Source of the DNA: CAYJPV01 sp964372095
GTDB taxonomy: Bacteria > Acidobacteriota > Vicinamibacteria > Vicinamibacterales > JAKQTR01
Length of the DNA: 64,000 nucleotides
Reading direction: 5' to 3'
Assembly: GCA_964372095.1 (NCBI GenBank)
Contig: CAYJPV010000018.1
Location: 1-64,000, forward strand
Positions 1-8,245 of this stretch are shown one piece after another. Position 1 is the first letter of the stretch. The number at the start of each line of letters is the position of its first letter. The notes under the pieces are model-generated. The model did not search any database and was not told the DNA's origin. It saw only the letters and a program-made list of their open reading frames with translations. The position numbers were made by a program, and so were the translations under genes.

Positions 1-42
1 CCCGTGCCCCCTGCCCCTTGTCCCTTGTCCCTGCCCATGTCC
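1..42. repeat. Degenerate heptamer tandem array
   Basis: The window opens in a C-rich tract that reads in steps of seven bases: CCCGTGC, CCCCTGC, CCCTTGT, CCCTTGT, CCCTGCC, CATGTCC. It belongs to the same class as the other 7-bp arrays in this window. It may continue upstream of the window. No coding sense is visible. Confidence 0.75.
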
Positions 43-112
43 CCCCGGTCGTTACCCGCAGTTAACACGCCGGTGACGCACCTGAAACGGTGTGCCGTTA
101 CGCTGCTCTGGT

Positions 113-811
113 ATGGCCCAGACCCGCGTACTCATCGTCGAAGACGAACAGGACATCGCCGGGCTGATCCGGCACACGCTCCTGCGCGACGGTCACCAGG
201 ACGTGGACATCGTGCACACGGGCGATGCCGCGCTGCACGCAGCGACCAGCGCGCCTCCTGACCTGATCGTCCTCGACGTCAATCTGCCCACCGTCAGCGG
301 GTTCGAAGTCTGCCGGATGCTGCGGAGCCGTCCGGAGACAGCCGGCGTGCCCGTCATCATGCTCACCGCGCGGGCCGGCGAGGCTGATCGGGTCCGCGGC
401 CTGGATCTGGGCGCAGACGATTACATCACCAAGCCGTTCAGCCTCAAGGAACTGGCTGCCCGGGTGCGGGCCGTGCTCCGGCGGCGGCATTCTCCCGAAC
501 CCGAAGCCCGGCCCGGCGATGCCGTGTACCGAGGGGCCCACCTCATGGCGGACTTCGAAGCCGTCGTCGTGGAGGTCGATGGACAGCCTGTGAAGCTGAC
601 CAGGCGGGAGTTCGAACTCCTGCAGTGCCTCGTCCAGAACAAGAACCGCGTCTTGTCGCGCGACCGGCTGCTCGAGCGCGTGTGGGGATTCTCGCATCAC
701 GTCGAGACACGGTCGGTCGACGTGCACGTCGGGCGCCTCCGGCACAAACTGGGCGTCGCCGGGGAGCAGATCGAGACGATGGTGGGCCTGGGCTACCGGT
801 TTGTGGAGTAG
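113..811 (+). CDS. OmpR/PhoB-type response regulator
   Basis: Cytoplasmic two-component transcription factor of 232 residues. The receiver domain (about 1-120) shows the acidic pair in VEDEQD, the phosphoacceptor Asp at about 55 (IVLDVNLP), Thr in MLTARAG and Lys in YITKPF. A C-terminal winged-helix domain (about 135-230) carries the REFELLQCL and RSVDVHVGRLRHKL motifs of the OmpR family. The ATG at 113 gives a standard N-terminus; a GTG/ATG further upstream would add residues with no family counterpart. A TACGCT hexamer ends 8 nt before the ATG, so the mRNA may be leaderless. No partner kinase is adjacent. The neighbouring ppx and phoU suggest a PhoB-like phosphate role, but OmpR regulators look alike and this assignment is inferred from context. 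The stop overlaps a 14-bp palindrome shared with the convergent sixA. Confidence 0.9.
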   Translation: MAQTRVLIVEDEQDIAGLIRHTLLRDGHQDVDIVHTGDAALHAATSAPPDLIVLDVNLPTVSGFEVCRMLRSRPETAGVPVIMLTARAGEADRVRGLDLGADDYITKPFSLKELAARVRAVLRRRHSPEPEARPGDAVYRGAHLMADFEAVVVEVDGQPVKLTRREFELLQCLVQNKNRVLSRDRLLERVWGFSHHVETRSVDVHVGRLRHKLGVAGEQIETMVGLGYRFVE

Positions 812-818
812 CGGGCGG

Positions 819-1316
819 CTAGCCGCCGAGGCGACGCATCACCTTGGGCGGCAGCATCCAGACGAGCATGCCCGCGCCGTGCGGCGGGAACGCGTCCACG
901 TCGATGCGGCAGGCCGCCCCTTTCTTGAACGGCATCGGCCCGGTCGCCCCGATCAACGCCGACGCGAGGTACCCAATCGACGGTTCGTGTCCGACCAGGG
1001 CCAGCGCGCCCGCCCGCCGGTGTGGCGCGAGTCCCTCGAGCACGTCCGCCACACGCCCGCCCGGGCGCAAGGCGTCCAGCGTTTCGATGGGGATGCCGCC
1101 ACCCAGGCCGGCCGCCATCAGTTCCGCGGTCTGCTGGCATCGCAGCAGCGGGCTCGCCAGCACGGCGTCGATCTGGACGTCGAGTTCCCGAAGCCCGCGC
1201 ACCTGCACGCGGAATCGCGCGGCCCCCTCCTCCGTGAGGGGCCGGGCGTCGTCTGTGGGATAGTCCGGTCCCTGGTCGGCGGCAAACGCGTGTCGGACGA
1301 GGTACAGCGTCTTCAT
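819..1316 (-). CDS. sixA: Phosphohistidine phosphatase SixA
   Basis: Small histidine-phosphatase-superfamily enzyme, 165 residues, the usual SixA length. SixA removes phosphate from phosphohistidine on signalling proteins or phosphotransfer domains in the cytoplasm. The N-terminal LVRHAFA holds the catalytic Arg-His, RPLTEEGAARF is the typical following segment, and ALVGHEPSIGYL carries the second catalytic His. The ATG at 1316 is chosen because GGAGG lies 6-7 nt upstream. It follows the CHAD gene by about 30 bp on the same strand and is probably cotranscribed with it. SixA next to CHAD is a recurrent pairing in bacteria. Confidence 0.85.
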   Translation of the reverse strand: MKTLYLVRHAFAADQGPDYPTDDARPLTEEGAARFRVQVRGLRELDVQIDAVLASPLLRCQQTAELMAAGLGGGIPIETLDALRPGGRVADVLEGLAPHRRAGALALVGHEPSIGYLASALIGATGPMPFKKGAACRIDVDAFPPHGAGMLVWMLPPKVMRRLGG

Positions 1317-1346
1317 CAATCCTCCTCGTGGGGACGGGCCTCCAGG

Positions 1347-2276
1347 TCAGCGCCGGACGTGCGGCGGATCGCCGAGGCGAGCGGCCACGCGCCGGGCCCA
1401 GTAGAACACCATGGCCAGGGCCCGACGGACCGTCAGGAACTCGCTGTGGCGCTCCCGGGTCTCCTGGTCGAGATGGCTCGCCAGAGCCACGAGCGCGGCA
1501 CGCTGCTCCGTATCCGCGGCGTCGGCCGCCCCATCACGAATCCGGGCGGCAAGGACGTCGTGGTCGTGCAGGGTTCCCAGGATGTCCTGGACCTCCTTCA
1601 GCCGTCTCAGCGTGCCGGACAGGCGCACGCCGCCGCAGTCCTGGGCCAGTTCCAGGGTGTAGCGGAACTTCTTGAGGGCAATACGCGCCCGGTGCAGACG
1701 ATCGGGCGCGTAAACCGTGCCGGTGTCTTCGACGGCAAGGCCAGCGGCGTCCGCCCGGGCTGCGATTCGAGTGGCCAGCGCCATGGCCAGGGTGCGCCTC
1801 GCGGCAGGGCTCGCGAAGGCCGAGGCAGCGGCGACGGCGTTCGTACGAATCCGGTGGAACGCGGCGCTCTCCAGCACGGCTTCCATACGCGCCACGGCGG
1901 CCGCCCGCCCGGGCTCGATGGCTGCGCGCACGAGGGCGATGGCGTCCCCATCGGCGGGACGCACGGCGGCCAGGTCGTCCAGGGTGCGTATCGCGACGTC
2001 GAGTTCGCGGACAGGGCCAAGCGCACGAGTGACCCGGCGGACCTGCCGGCGCAATCTGGCGATGGTGGGGTCACGGTCGGGCCCCGGCGCCAGCAGCGGG
2101 AGAAACTCCCGCAAGCGCCGGCTGGCCACACGGGCCTGGTGCACGCCCTCCACGTTGCCCGCCAGGGCCAGCGGCACCTGCTGGGCCAGCGCCAGCAGGC
2201 GCCGGCGCGCAACGCGTCGGGGATCGCTCAATCGCATGGGAGTACCAGACGCCGGCGCAACGGCCGGTTGCGGCAT
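1347..2276 (-). CDS. CHAD domain protein (polyphosphate-associated)
   Basis: Protein of 309 residues that is almost entirely a CHAD domain, an all-helical fold rich in conserved His, Arg and Lys that is known in other proteins to bind polyphosphate. The two hallmark basic helices are visible: VHQARVASRRLREF near residue 50 and LHRARIALKKFRYTLEL near 215. No CYTH/triphosphatase domain is fused, so it is a stand-alone CHAD protein. The start is uncertain: an internal ATG at 2237 (MRLSDPRR) is also possible. It reads divergently from ppx, which degrades polyphosphate, and upstream of sixA. The context suggests targeting to polyphosphate granules. Confidence 0.85.
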   Translation of the reverse strand: MPQPAVAPASGTPMRLSDPRRVARRRLLALAQQVPLALAGNVEGVHQARVASRRLREFLPLLAPGPDRDPTIARLRRQVRRVTRALGPVRELDVAIRTLDDLAAVRPADGDAIALVRAAIEPGRAAAVARMEAVLESAAFHRIRTNAVAAASAFASPAARRTLAMALATRIAARADAAGLAVEDTGTVYAPDRLHRARIALKKFRYTLELAQDCGGVRLSGTLRRLKEVQDILGTLHDHDVLAARIRDGAADAADTEQRAALVALASHLDQETRERHSEFLTVRRALAMVFYWARRVAARLGDPPHVRR

Positions 2277-2371
2277 TCGAAGTCCGGACGGGCTGTCGAG
2301 CCTGGACCAGCCTATTATAGTGGACGACCCATCGGCATCGGGGAGACGCCGGCCGGCGAGGCCTGACCATC

Positions 2372-3961
2372 ATGCAACTGGCAGCGATCGACATCGGCAC
2401 CAACTCGCTCCACATGATCATCGTGAAGGCGTCCGCGGACGGCTCCTTCGAGGTCATCGGGCGCGAAAAGGACATGGTGCGGCTCGGCGCGGGCGGCCTC
2501 GAAGGACGGCCGCTCAGCGACGGCGCCATGACGTCCGCGCTGCAGACCCTGGCCCGATTCAGGCGCCTGGCCGAGTCGCGCGCGGTGGACGACATCGTCG
2601 CCGTCGCCACGAGCGCCGTGCGCGAGGCCCCGAACGGCGGCGACTTCCTGGCCGCCATTGAGCGGCAGACGGGCATCCGTGCCCGGGTCATCACCGGCGT
2701 CGAAGAAGCGCGCCTCATCCACCGGGCCGCCGTCCACGGCGTGGACGTCGGTTCTGGAGCGGCCGTCGTCATCGACATCGGAGGCGGCAGCACCGAGATC
2801 ACGCTGGGCAGCGCCGCCGGCGCCCAGCAGGCGCGCAGCTTCAGGCTGGGGGTCATCCGCCTCGGCGACCGGTACGCGAAGAGCGATCCGCTGAACGAAC
2901 GTGACGAACGCCGCATGGCGCGGCATGTCGCGCGGGAACTCGACACCTACGTCAAGGGGCTGGGGCGAGGCGGGTACGATCGCGTGATCGGGACGTCCGG
3001 CACGATCCTGGGCCTGGGCGGGCTCCTGCTCGATGCAGGCCCGGGTGCGTCCCTCCACCATCGGCGGGTCAGCGCGAAGGCCATCCGGCGGCTCCGCCGC
3101 GACCTGGTCGCGCTCACCCTGGACGAACGTATGCGCCTGCCCGGCCTCGATCCCAGGCGTGCGGACCTCATCGTGCCCGGCGTGGTCCTGCTGGATGTCA
3201 TCCTGCGGCAGCTCGGCGCGGACGAACTCACGCTGTGCGAACTGTCCCTGCGCGAAGGCGTGGTGCTGGACTACCTCCGGCGCAACCGCCAGGAAATCGA
3301 GCGCATCGAACGGTACCCCGACATCCGCCGGCGCAGCGTGGTCGAACTCGCCCAGCGCTGCACGTACGCCACGGATCACGCGCAGCAGGTCGCGCGCCTC
3401 GCGCTGTCGATCTTCGATCAGACCCAGGCGGCCCACGGGCTCGACGGGCACGCGCGGGAACTGCTCGATCACGCGGCGCTGCTGCACGACATCGGCGAAC
3501 ACATCAGTTACGAGCGCCACCACCGGCACTCGTATTACCTGATCAAGCACGGCGATCTGCGCGGGTTCGAGCCCGACGAGATCGAGATGATCGCCCTGAT
3601 GACGCGGTATCACCGCCGGGGCAGACCGCAACGATCGCAACCCGGCTTCGCCACGTTGCCCAAGGCATCGCGGCGTACGGTGCGTTGGCTCGCGGCGATG
3701 GTCCGGCTGGCCGAAGGCCTGGACCGCAGCCGTGCCCAACTCGTCCATGATCTCCGGCTCGAGCAGCACGACGGCGCCTGGACCTTGCAACTCGTCGCCC
3801 GCGGCGACGTCGAACTGGAATGCTGGGCGGCGCAGCGCCACATGGCGCCGCTCGAGAAGGCCCTGAAACGCCCGGTCAGGCTGCTGGCCCCGCGGCGCCA
3901 TCGCGGGGCCGCCCGGGCCACGGCGTCATGCAACGGCACCGCCGCTCTCACTGACGACTGA
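2372..3961 (+). CDS. ppx: Exopolyphosphatase / Ppx-GppA phosphatase with HD-like C-terminus
   Basis: Cytoplasmic enzyme expected to release terminal phosphate from polyphosphate, or pppGpp phosphatase activity in GppA relatives. The 529 residues give an ASKHA fold with the N-terminal AAIDIGTNSLHMI phosphate loop, a second loop at VVIDIGGGSTEITLG (about residue 130) and GTSGTILGLGGLL (about 210). The C-terminal part carries HD-type motifs HAALLHDIGEH and ALMTRYHRRG (about 370-420). The length matches full-length Ppx/GppA proteins. A TATAGT hexamer at 2316-2321 is a plausible -10 about 50 bp upstream. PhoU follows after 26 bp on the same strand, giving a phosphate/polyphosphate operon. Confidence 0.92.
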   Translation: MQLAAIDIGTNSLHMIIVKASADGSFEVIGREKDMVRLGAGGLEGRPLSDGAMTSALQTLARFRRLAESRAVDDIVAVATSAVREAPNGGDFLAAIERQTGIRARVITGVEEARLIHRAAVHGVDVGSGAAVVIDIGGGSTEITLGSAAGAQQARSFRLGVIRLGDRYAKSDPLNERDERRMARHVARELDTYVKGLGRGGYDRVIGTSGTILGLGGLLLDAGPGASLHHRRVSAKAIRRLRRDLVALTLDERMRLPGLDPRRADLIVPGVVLLDVILRQLGADELTLCELSLREGVVLDYLRRNRQEIERIERYPDIRRRSVVELAQRCTYATDHAQQVARLALSIFDQTQAAHGLDGHARELLDHAALLHDIGEHISYERHHRHSYYLIKHGDLRGFEPDEIEMIALMTRYHRRGRPQRSQPGFATLPKASRRTVRWLAAMVRLAEGLDRSRAQLVHDLRLEQHDGAWTLQLVARGDVELECWAAQRHMAPLEKALKRPVRLLAPRRHRGAARATASCNGTAALTDD

Positions 3962-3987
3962 CGCGCGTACACCTGAGGACTCCGAGC

Positions 3988-4665
3988 ATGAGTATGGACG
4001 GCAGACCTGTTCCGCACTTCCAGGAAGAACTCACGGCGCTCAAGGCGAGGCTGCTGGCCATGGGAGGCCTCGCGGAAAACGCGGTGCGCCTGGCGGTCGA
4101 GGGGCTCTCGCAGCGGGATCTCACGTCGGTCGCGCGCGTCAGCGCAGGCGACGAACCCATCAACGAGGCGCACATCGACATCGACAACCGGTGTTTCCGG
4201 CTGCTGGCGCTCCAGCAGCCCCTGGCGACCGACCTCCGCATGATCCTGGCGGCCGTGAAGATCAACAGCGACCTCGAGCGGGTGGGCGACCTGGCCGTCA
4301 ACATCGCGGAGGCGGCGCAACGGTACATCGCGCACCCTCCCGTCAAGCCGCTCATCGATCTCCCGCGTATGGGCGCCATCGCCCAGGCCATGCTGCGCGA
4401 CGCCCTCGATGCGTTCGTGCGGCGTGACGTGGCCGCGGCCCAGGCGGTCTGCAGCCAGGATGACGAACTCGATGCCCTGAAGACGCAGATCTTCCGCGAA
4501 CTGATCTCGTACATGCTGGCCGACCCGGGCCGCATCGAGCCGGCTCTCGATCTGATCCTGATTTCCCGCCACCTGGAACGTATCGGCGACCACGCCACCA
4601 ACATCGCGGAGGACGTGGTCTTCATGGTGTCCGCGCGCGATATCCGCCACACGCATCCCGCGTGA
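3988..4665 (+). CDS. phoU: Phosphate transport regulator PhoU
   Basis: Cytoplasmic protein of 225 residues with the duplicated three-helix PhoU fold. Repeat one has the INEAHIDIDNRCFRLLALQQP and DLRMILAAVKINSDLERVGD segments (about 50-95); repeat two has the parallel ILISRHLERIGDHATNIAEDV (about 190-210). These are the acidic metal-binding helices of the family. PhoU links the Pst transporter to the PhoR kinase and restrains phosphate uptake. No pst genes or phoR lie in the window. It is transcribed with ppx. Confidence 0.95.
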   Translation: MSMDGRPVPHFQEELTALKARLLAMGGLAENAVRLAVEGLSQRDLTSVARVSAGDEPINEAHIDIDNRCFRLLALQQPLATDLRMILAAVKINSDLERVGDLAVNIAEAAQRYIAHPPVKPLIDLPRMGAIAQAMLRDALDAFVRRDVAAAQAVCSQDDELDALKTQIFRELISYMLADPGRIEPALDLILISRHLERIGDHATNIAEDVVFMVSARDIRHTHPA

Positions 4666-4675
4666 GGCCCAGCGG

Positions 4676-4687
4676 TAGAATACGGAC
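4676..4687 (+). promoter_or_regulatory. -10-like hexamer abutting yacG start
   Basis: TAGAAT at 4676-4681 is followed by six bases and then the GTG start of yacG. No good -35 or ribosome binding site is visible. With transcription starting about 7 nt after the -10, the transcript would begin at or near the start codon. The same arrangement recurs at several genes in this window. Confidence 0.45.
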
Positions 4688-4879
4688 GTGCCTGAATCCG
4701 ACCTGTGCGTGTACTGCCGCAAACACCAGCTGGATGCCCGCTTCCGGCCCTTCTGCTCGGAGCGGTGCCGGCTGCTCGACCTCGGGGCGTGGATGGACGG
4801 CCGCTACCGCGTCGAGCCGAACTCGCCGGTCTCGGACGACGAACTGGAGTCTGACTCGCTCGACGACAGTGACGCGTGA
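4688..4879 (+). CDS. yacG: DNA gyrase inhibitor YacG-like zinc protein
   Basis: Protein of 63 residues with a treble-clef-like zinc site: CVYC near residue 8 and CSERC near residue 27, then the conserved RLLDLGAWMDGRYRV stretch typical of YacG. In E. coli YacG binds GyrB and inhibits gyrase. The acidic tail (SDDELESDSLDDSD) is also common in the family. The GTG start lies 6 nt after a -10-like hexamer and has no ribosome binding site. The stop overlaps the region just before the peptidase downstream. Confidence 0.88.
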   Translation: MPESDLCVYCRKHQLDARFRPFCSERCRLLDLGAWMDGRYRVEPNSPVSDDELESDSLDDSDA

Positions 4880-4911
4880 CGGACATGGCCTGCTGCCAAA
4901 GGATGGTCGTG

Positions 4912-5835
4912 ATGCGCGTGGCCCACAGGGTGTCTGGATGGGTGCTTGTGGCGACGGTTCTGGCGATCTCGGCGACGGCGCCGGTGGCCGGCGCTGAGAC
5001 GCCGCGCCTGGTCTTCGATGGAGGCCGGGCGTTCGAACATGTCCGCCAGGTGGTGGCCTTCGGCCCGCGGCCTGCGGGTTCAGCGGCCCTCGGCCGCACC
5101 AGGGACTACATCAAGGCACAGCTCGTCGCGGCGGGCGTGACGCCAGTCGAGCAGCCGTTTGTGGCCGACACGCCCCTGGGCCCCGTGCGGATGGTCAACA
5201 TCCGCGCCACCCTGCCGGGCGCCAGCCGGGACCGTCTCCTGATCGGCGGGCACTACGACACCAAACTCTTCAGGGAGTTTCCGTTCGTCGGAGCCAACGA
5301 CGCCGGGTCCAGCACCGGCTTCCTCCTGGAACTGGCACGTTCGCTCAAGGGCCGCGCTCACCCGTTCACGATCGAACTGGTGTTCTTCGACGGCGAGGAG
5401 GCGGTCATCGAGTGGCGGGGCCACGACCGCACCTACGGCAGCCGCCACTACGTCGACACCGCGCGCAAGGCTGGCGACCTGCGCACGATCAAGGCGCTGA
5501 TCCTGGTCGACATGATCGGCGATCGCAACCTGCAGCTGAAGCGGGAGTCGTTATCGACCCCCTGGCTGACCGACCTGATCTGGGCCTCGGCGCGCACGCT
5601 GGGCTACGGGCGGCATTTCTCCGACGAAGACGCCCCCATCGAGGATGACCACCAGCCATTCCTGCACGCGGGTGTGCCGGCCGTCGATCTGATCGACTTC
5701 GACTTTCCCGTGTGGCACACGGCAGGCGATACGCTGGACCAGGTCAGCGCGAGGAGCCTCGAGATTGTGGGAACCGTGCTGCTGGACGCGCTGCCCGCGA
5801 TTGAAGCGCGCCTCTCGCGGGCGACGGGACGATAG
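4912..5835 (+). CDS. Exported glutaminyl-peptide cyclotransferase-like M28 protein
   Basis: Secreted zinc enzyme, 307 residues from the ATG at 4912, which has AAAGGA eight bases upstream and begins a signal peptide (MRVAHRV..., cleaved near AGA-E). The M28 core resembles glutaminyl cyclase more than aminopeptidases: GGHYDTK (zinc His/Asp), GANDAGSSTG (bridging Asp), VFFDGEEAV (Glu pair) followed by IEW and YGSRHYVD, DMIGDRN, DDHQPFLHAGVP and PVWHTAGDTLD. Glutaminyl cyclases convert N-terminal Gln to pyroglutamate, while relatives are aminopeptidases, so activity is inferred. The stop codon TAG (5833-5835) is the first three bases of a palindromic repeat element. Confidence 0.85.
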   Translation: MRVAHRVSGWVLVATVLAISATAPVAGAETPRLVFDGGRAFEHVRQVVAFGPRPAGSAALGRTRDYIKAQLVAAGVTPVEQPFVADTPLGPVRMVNIRATLPGASRDRLLIGGHYDTKLFREFPFVGANDAGSSTGFLLELARSLKGRAHPFTIELVFFDGEEAVIEWRGHDRTYGSRHYVDTARKAGDLRTIKALILVDMIGDRNLQLKRESLSTPWLTDLIWASARTLGYGRHFSDEDAPIEDDHQPFLHAGVPAVDLIDFDFPVWHTAGDTLDQVSARSLEIVGTVLLDALPAIEARLSRATGR

Positions 5836-5903
5836 GACCGGTTTCAAAACCTGCGTGAGCGGCCGGGTTGCAGCCGCGAGAGCGGGTTTTGAAACCGCTT
5901 CTA
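5833..5903. repeat. Palindromic intergenic element, copy A
   Basis: A 71-bp element bounded by stop codons on both strands: TAG of the upstream plus-strand gene at 5833 and TAG of the minus-strand gene at 5903-5901. Perfect 13-bp outer arms CGGTTTCAAAACC (5839-5851) and its complement (5885-5897) enclose an inner stem GCGGC/GCCGC (5859-5863 with 5873-5877). Copies B (8882) and C (13500) have the same 59-bp arm-to-arm spacing. A more distant relative lies at 47111. It could act as a bidirectional terminator or be a mobile REP-like element. Confidence 0.9.
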
Positions 5904-6215
5904 ATCACTCCCTGGGGCTACGTACCGGCGCCGCCATCGGGAGAGCCCGGCCGACAACGCCACGACGACACCCGCGCCTGCCAGCCCCTGCTGCGCGCCC
6001 CGGCGGCGGGCGTCAGCCATCGAATCGCGAATGTCGAGTGACGGCCCCTCGCCGTTCGCGTGCCGCGCCTGGCCGTCCACATAGGCGCGCATGCCGCGAT
6101 CGATGGTGATGTCGAAGATGGCGTGCCACACCACGAAGGCCGCTACCGCGGTCAGGGCGATCCCGCGCCAGCGTGACCCGCGGGCGCGGCCGGCCCCGGC
6201 CGCGTCAGGCGCCAT
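5901..6215 (-). CDS. Small two-helix membrane protein, unknown
   Basis: Protein of 104 residues, not recognised. A first hydrophobic helix (GIALTAVAAFVVWHAIFDITI, about 17-36) and a second (GLAGAGVVVALSAGLS, about 78-93) flank a polar loop, followed by a basic stretch RWRRRY. The ATG at 6215 sits inside the last codons of the PP2C gene (stop at 6205), so the two are overlapped and probably translationally coupled. The stop TAG at 5901-5903 is the outer edge of repeat element A. It is likely an accessory of the FHA-GAF-PP2C protein; no function can be given. Confidence 0.65.
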   Translation of the reverse strand: MAPDAAGAGRARGSRWRGIALTAVAAFVVWHAIFDITIDRGMRAYVDGQARHANGEGPSLDIRDSMADARRRGAQQGLAGAGVVVALSAGLSRWRRRYVAPGSD

Positions 6216-7815
6216 ACCGTACGACCAGCACCGTGATGTCGTCACCCTGCGGCTCGCCCATGGCGAACTCACGGACACTGGCCACCAGCCGGTCACGCAC
6301 CTGCGCCGGCGACGCTACGCGGTTGGCCTCGAGGATCGCCTGCAGGCGATCGTCACCGTATTCCTCGCCGGTGGTGTTCTGCGCCTCTGAGACGCCGTCG
6401 CTGAACACGACGACCGTATCGCCCGGCTCGAGACGGACGGTGTCTTCTTCGTACGGGGCCATCTCGAACATCCCGAGAATCATGCCCCCCTTCTCCAGCC
6501 GCGACACGCCGTCCTTGCGCACGAGGAACGGCGCGTTGTGTCCGCCGTTGCAGTACGTCAGCACGCCGTCGGCCGACAGGGTGCCGTAGAACATCGTGAC
6601 GAACTTCCCTTCGACCGCCCGGCGGACCAGGCCCCGGTTGATGTGGCCCAGGGTGTCGGCCGGGCTCGACGTGGCGGTCGCCTGTACGGTGAACATGCCT
6701 TGAATGACGGCCGTCAGGAGCGCCGCCGGCGCGCCCTTGCCGGACACGTCGCCGAGGGCAAAACCCAGCGCCCCGTTTTCCAGGTCGGCGTACTCGAAGA
6801 AGTCGCCGCCAATCGACCGGCACGGCACGGTCGTGCCGCCCGCGTCGAAGAACGGTCCGCGTCGTTCCGGCGCGGGCATCAGCCCCTGCTGGATGGCGGC
6901 CGCGATCTTCAATTCGTGTTCGAGTTTCGCCTTCTCGGTCGCTTCGCGGTAGAGGCGGGCGTTCTCGATGGCCACGGCGGCTTCGATGGCCAGCGTCTCG
7001 AGGGCGCTCTTGGTGACCGGCGACTGCATCGCACCCCGTTCGCGGCTGTCGAGGTACAACACCCCGATGTGTTTCTGCTCGTCGGACGCTTCGGCCTGTT
7101 CGACGTAGCGCACGAGCACCAGCGGCACGCACATGACGTGCCGGATGCCCAGCGCGACGGTCCCGACATGCGCACTGGCCAGATCGCCGTCCAGCAGGTC
7201 CGCGACAATCCGGCTCTCGCCGGTCTCGAAGACCTGCTCCGGGATCTTGCGGCTCGTCTCGAAGGTCTTGCCCGGGAGCGTGATCCGCCCCTTGCCGCGC
7301 CCGACCTTGAACTCCAGGGTCCGATCGGGCCCGGCGAGCATGATGAAACCGCGCTCGGCGCCGGTGACGTCGATCGCCGAGTCGATGACCATGGCCAGCA
7401 CTTCGTCGAGCACGCGGCCCGACCCCATCGCACGCAAGCCTTCCAGCAGCGTCGCCACCTGCCGCAGATCGCCGGCCACCGACGTTGCCGTCCGGCCGGC
7501 CGACGTCACCGACGGGTCGTCCAGCCGGAAGATCAGCTGACAGCCGCCGCTCGGGCCGACCTTGATGACGTCGTTGGGACGCAGGACCTGCTCGGTGATC
7601 TGGGCGGCGTTCACGAAGGTCCCGAACCGGGACGCCTTGTCGCGCAGCGTGAACCGGTCGCCGTCACGGACGATCTCGGCGTGTTCCCGCGACACGTCGG
7701 TGCCGTTCAGCTTGACGTCACTCTCGGCCTTCCGGCCGATGGTCGTCACGTCGCCCGCAATGGTGAACGTCCGGGCGCCGCTGGCGTCCGTGATCTCGAG
7801 CCGAGCCTGCTTCAT
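6205..7815 (-). CDS. FHA-GAF-PP2C (SpoIIE/RsbU-type) serine phosphatase
   Basis: Cytoplasmic signalling protein of 536 residues. An N-terminal FHA domain (about 1-100; IGRKAESDVKLNG, VSREHAEIV, GTFVN) should bind phosphothreonine. A GAF sensor follows (about 120-300), then a linker helix and a SpoIIE-type PP2C domain (about 325-535) with GGDFFEY, LGDVSGKG, NGGHNAPF, FSDGVSEAQ and QGDDITVLVV metal and catalytic motifs. Such phosphatases usually act on anti-anti-sigma proteins; no partner kinase or STAS protein is adjacent. The ATG at 7815 overlaps the upstream stop (TGATG), so it is coupled to the zinc-ribbon membrane gene. Confidence 0.92.
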   Translation of the reverse strand: MKQARLEITDASGARTFTIAGDVTTIGRKAESDVKLNGTDVSREHAEIVRDGDRFTLRDKASRFGTFVNAAQITEQVLRPNDVIKVGPSGGCQLIFRLDDPSVTSAGRTATSVAGDLRQVATLLEGLRAMGSGRVLDEVLAMVIDSAIDVTGAERGFIMLAGPDRTLEFKVGRGKGRITLPGKTFETSRKIPEQVFETGESRIVADLLDGDLASAHVGTVALGIRHVMCVPLVLVRYVEQAEASDEQKHIGVLYLDSRERGAMQSPVTKSALETLAIEAAVAIENARLYREATEKAKLEHELKIAAAIQQGLMPAPERRGPFFDAGGTTVPCRSIGGDFFEYADLENGALGFALGDVSGKGAPAALLTAVIQGMFTVQATATSSPADTLGHINRGLVRRAVEGKFVTMFYGTLSADGVLTYCNGGHNAPFLVRKDGVSRLEKGGMILGMFEMAPYEEDTVRLEPGDTVVVFSDGVSEAQNTTGEEYGDDRLQAILEANRVASPAQVRDRLVASVREFAMGEPQGDDITVLVVRYGA

Positions 7816-8093
7816 CAACGACCTCGTTTCCAAAGACGCCAGGCCAGCACGACGGCCGCCAGGCCTCCAACCGCCCACGACAACTCGCGCGGGACCTGGG
7901 CGTACGTGCTCTGACCCATGAACAACGCCGCCACCACCAGCACGATGGCCGCTGCCGCCGTGATCCACGCGCCGCCGCCGCCAGAGCCACGCAACTTCCG
8001 CGCGGGGTGAGCCGGCTCGGCCGTCGAACGTCCGCATCGAAAGCAGATGAGGGCGTTCGCCGCTATCTCGGTTCCACAGTGTTTACATGTCAC
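7815..8093 (-). CDS. Zinc-ribbon membrane protein
   Basis: Protein of 92 residues. An N-terminal zinc ribbon has two CxxC pairs (TCKHCGTE and CFRCGRS); two hydrophobic helices follow (about 43-58 and 68-85), ending in WKRGR. The GTG at 8093 is chosen because AGGA lies about 8 nt upstream and the zinc ribbon then begins at residue 3, as is usual for such proteins. The stop overlaps the start of the FHA-GAF-PP2C gene (TGATG). Unknown role; probably membrane partner of the phosphatase. Confidence 0.75.
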   Translation of the reverse strand: MTCKHCGTEIAANALICFRCGRSTAEPAHPARKLRGSGGGGAWITAAAAIVLVVAALFMGQSTYAQVPRELSWAVGGLAAVVLAWRLWKRGR

Positions 8094-8200
8094 AGACTGT
8101 TCCTGAAGTGAACGATTATACGTTGACGGCTCGGTGTTGGGAATGCGGCCGACGGTTCGGGCTGCCGAACCGCCGGCTGCGGATGAACCATGGGCTGGGG

Positions 8201-8232
8201 ACCGCAGGCCATAAGCCGCAGGCCGCAAGCCG
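8201..8232. repeat. Degenerate heptamer array
   Basis: Four 7-bp steps (CCGCAGG, CCATAAG, CCGCAGG, CCGCAAG) followed by CCGG. It lies between the divergent zinc-ribbon gene and the rhomboid-like gene and ends just before a TATACT hexamer. Confidence 0.65.
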
Positions 8233-8233
8233 G

Positions 8234-8245
8234 TATACTTCTCCC
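8234..8245 (+). promoter_or_regulatory. TATACT -10 hexamer 6 nt before start codon
   Basis: TATACT at 8234-8239 is followed by six bases and the ATG of the rhomboid-like gene. No ribosome binding site is present. Transcription from this hexamer would start at or within one or two bases of the ATG, predicting a leaderless mRNA. No convincing -35 is visible because the heptamer array occupies that position. Confidence 0.5.
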
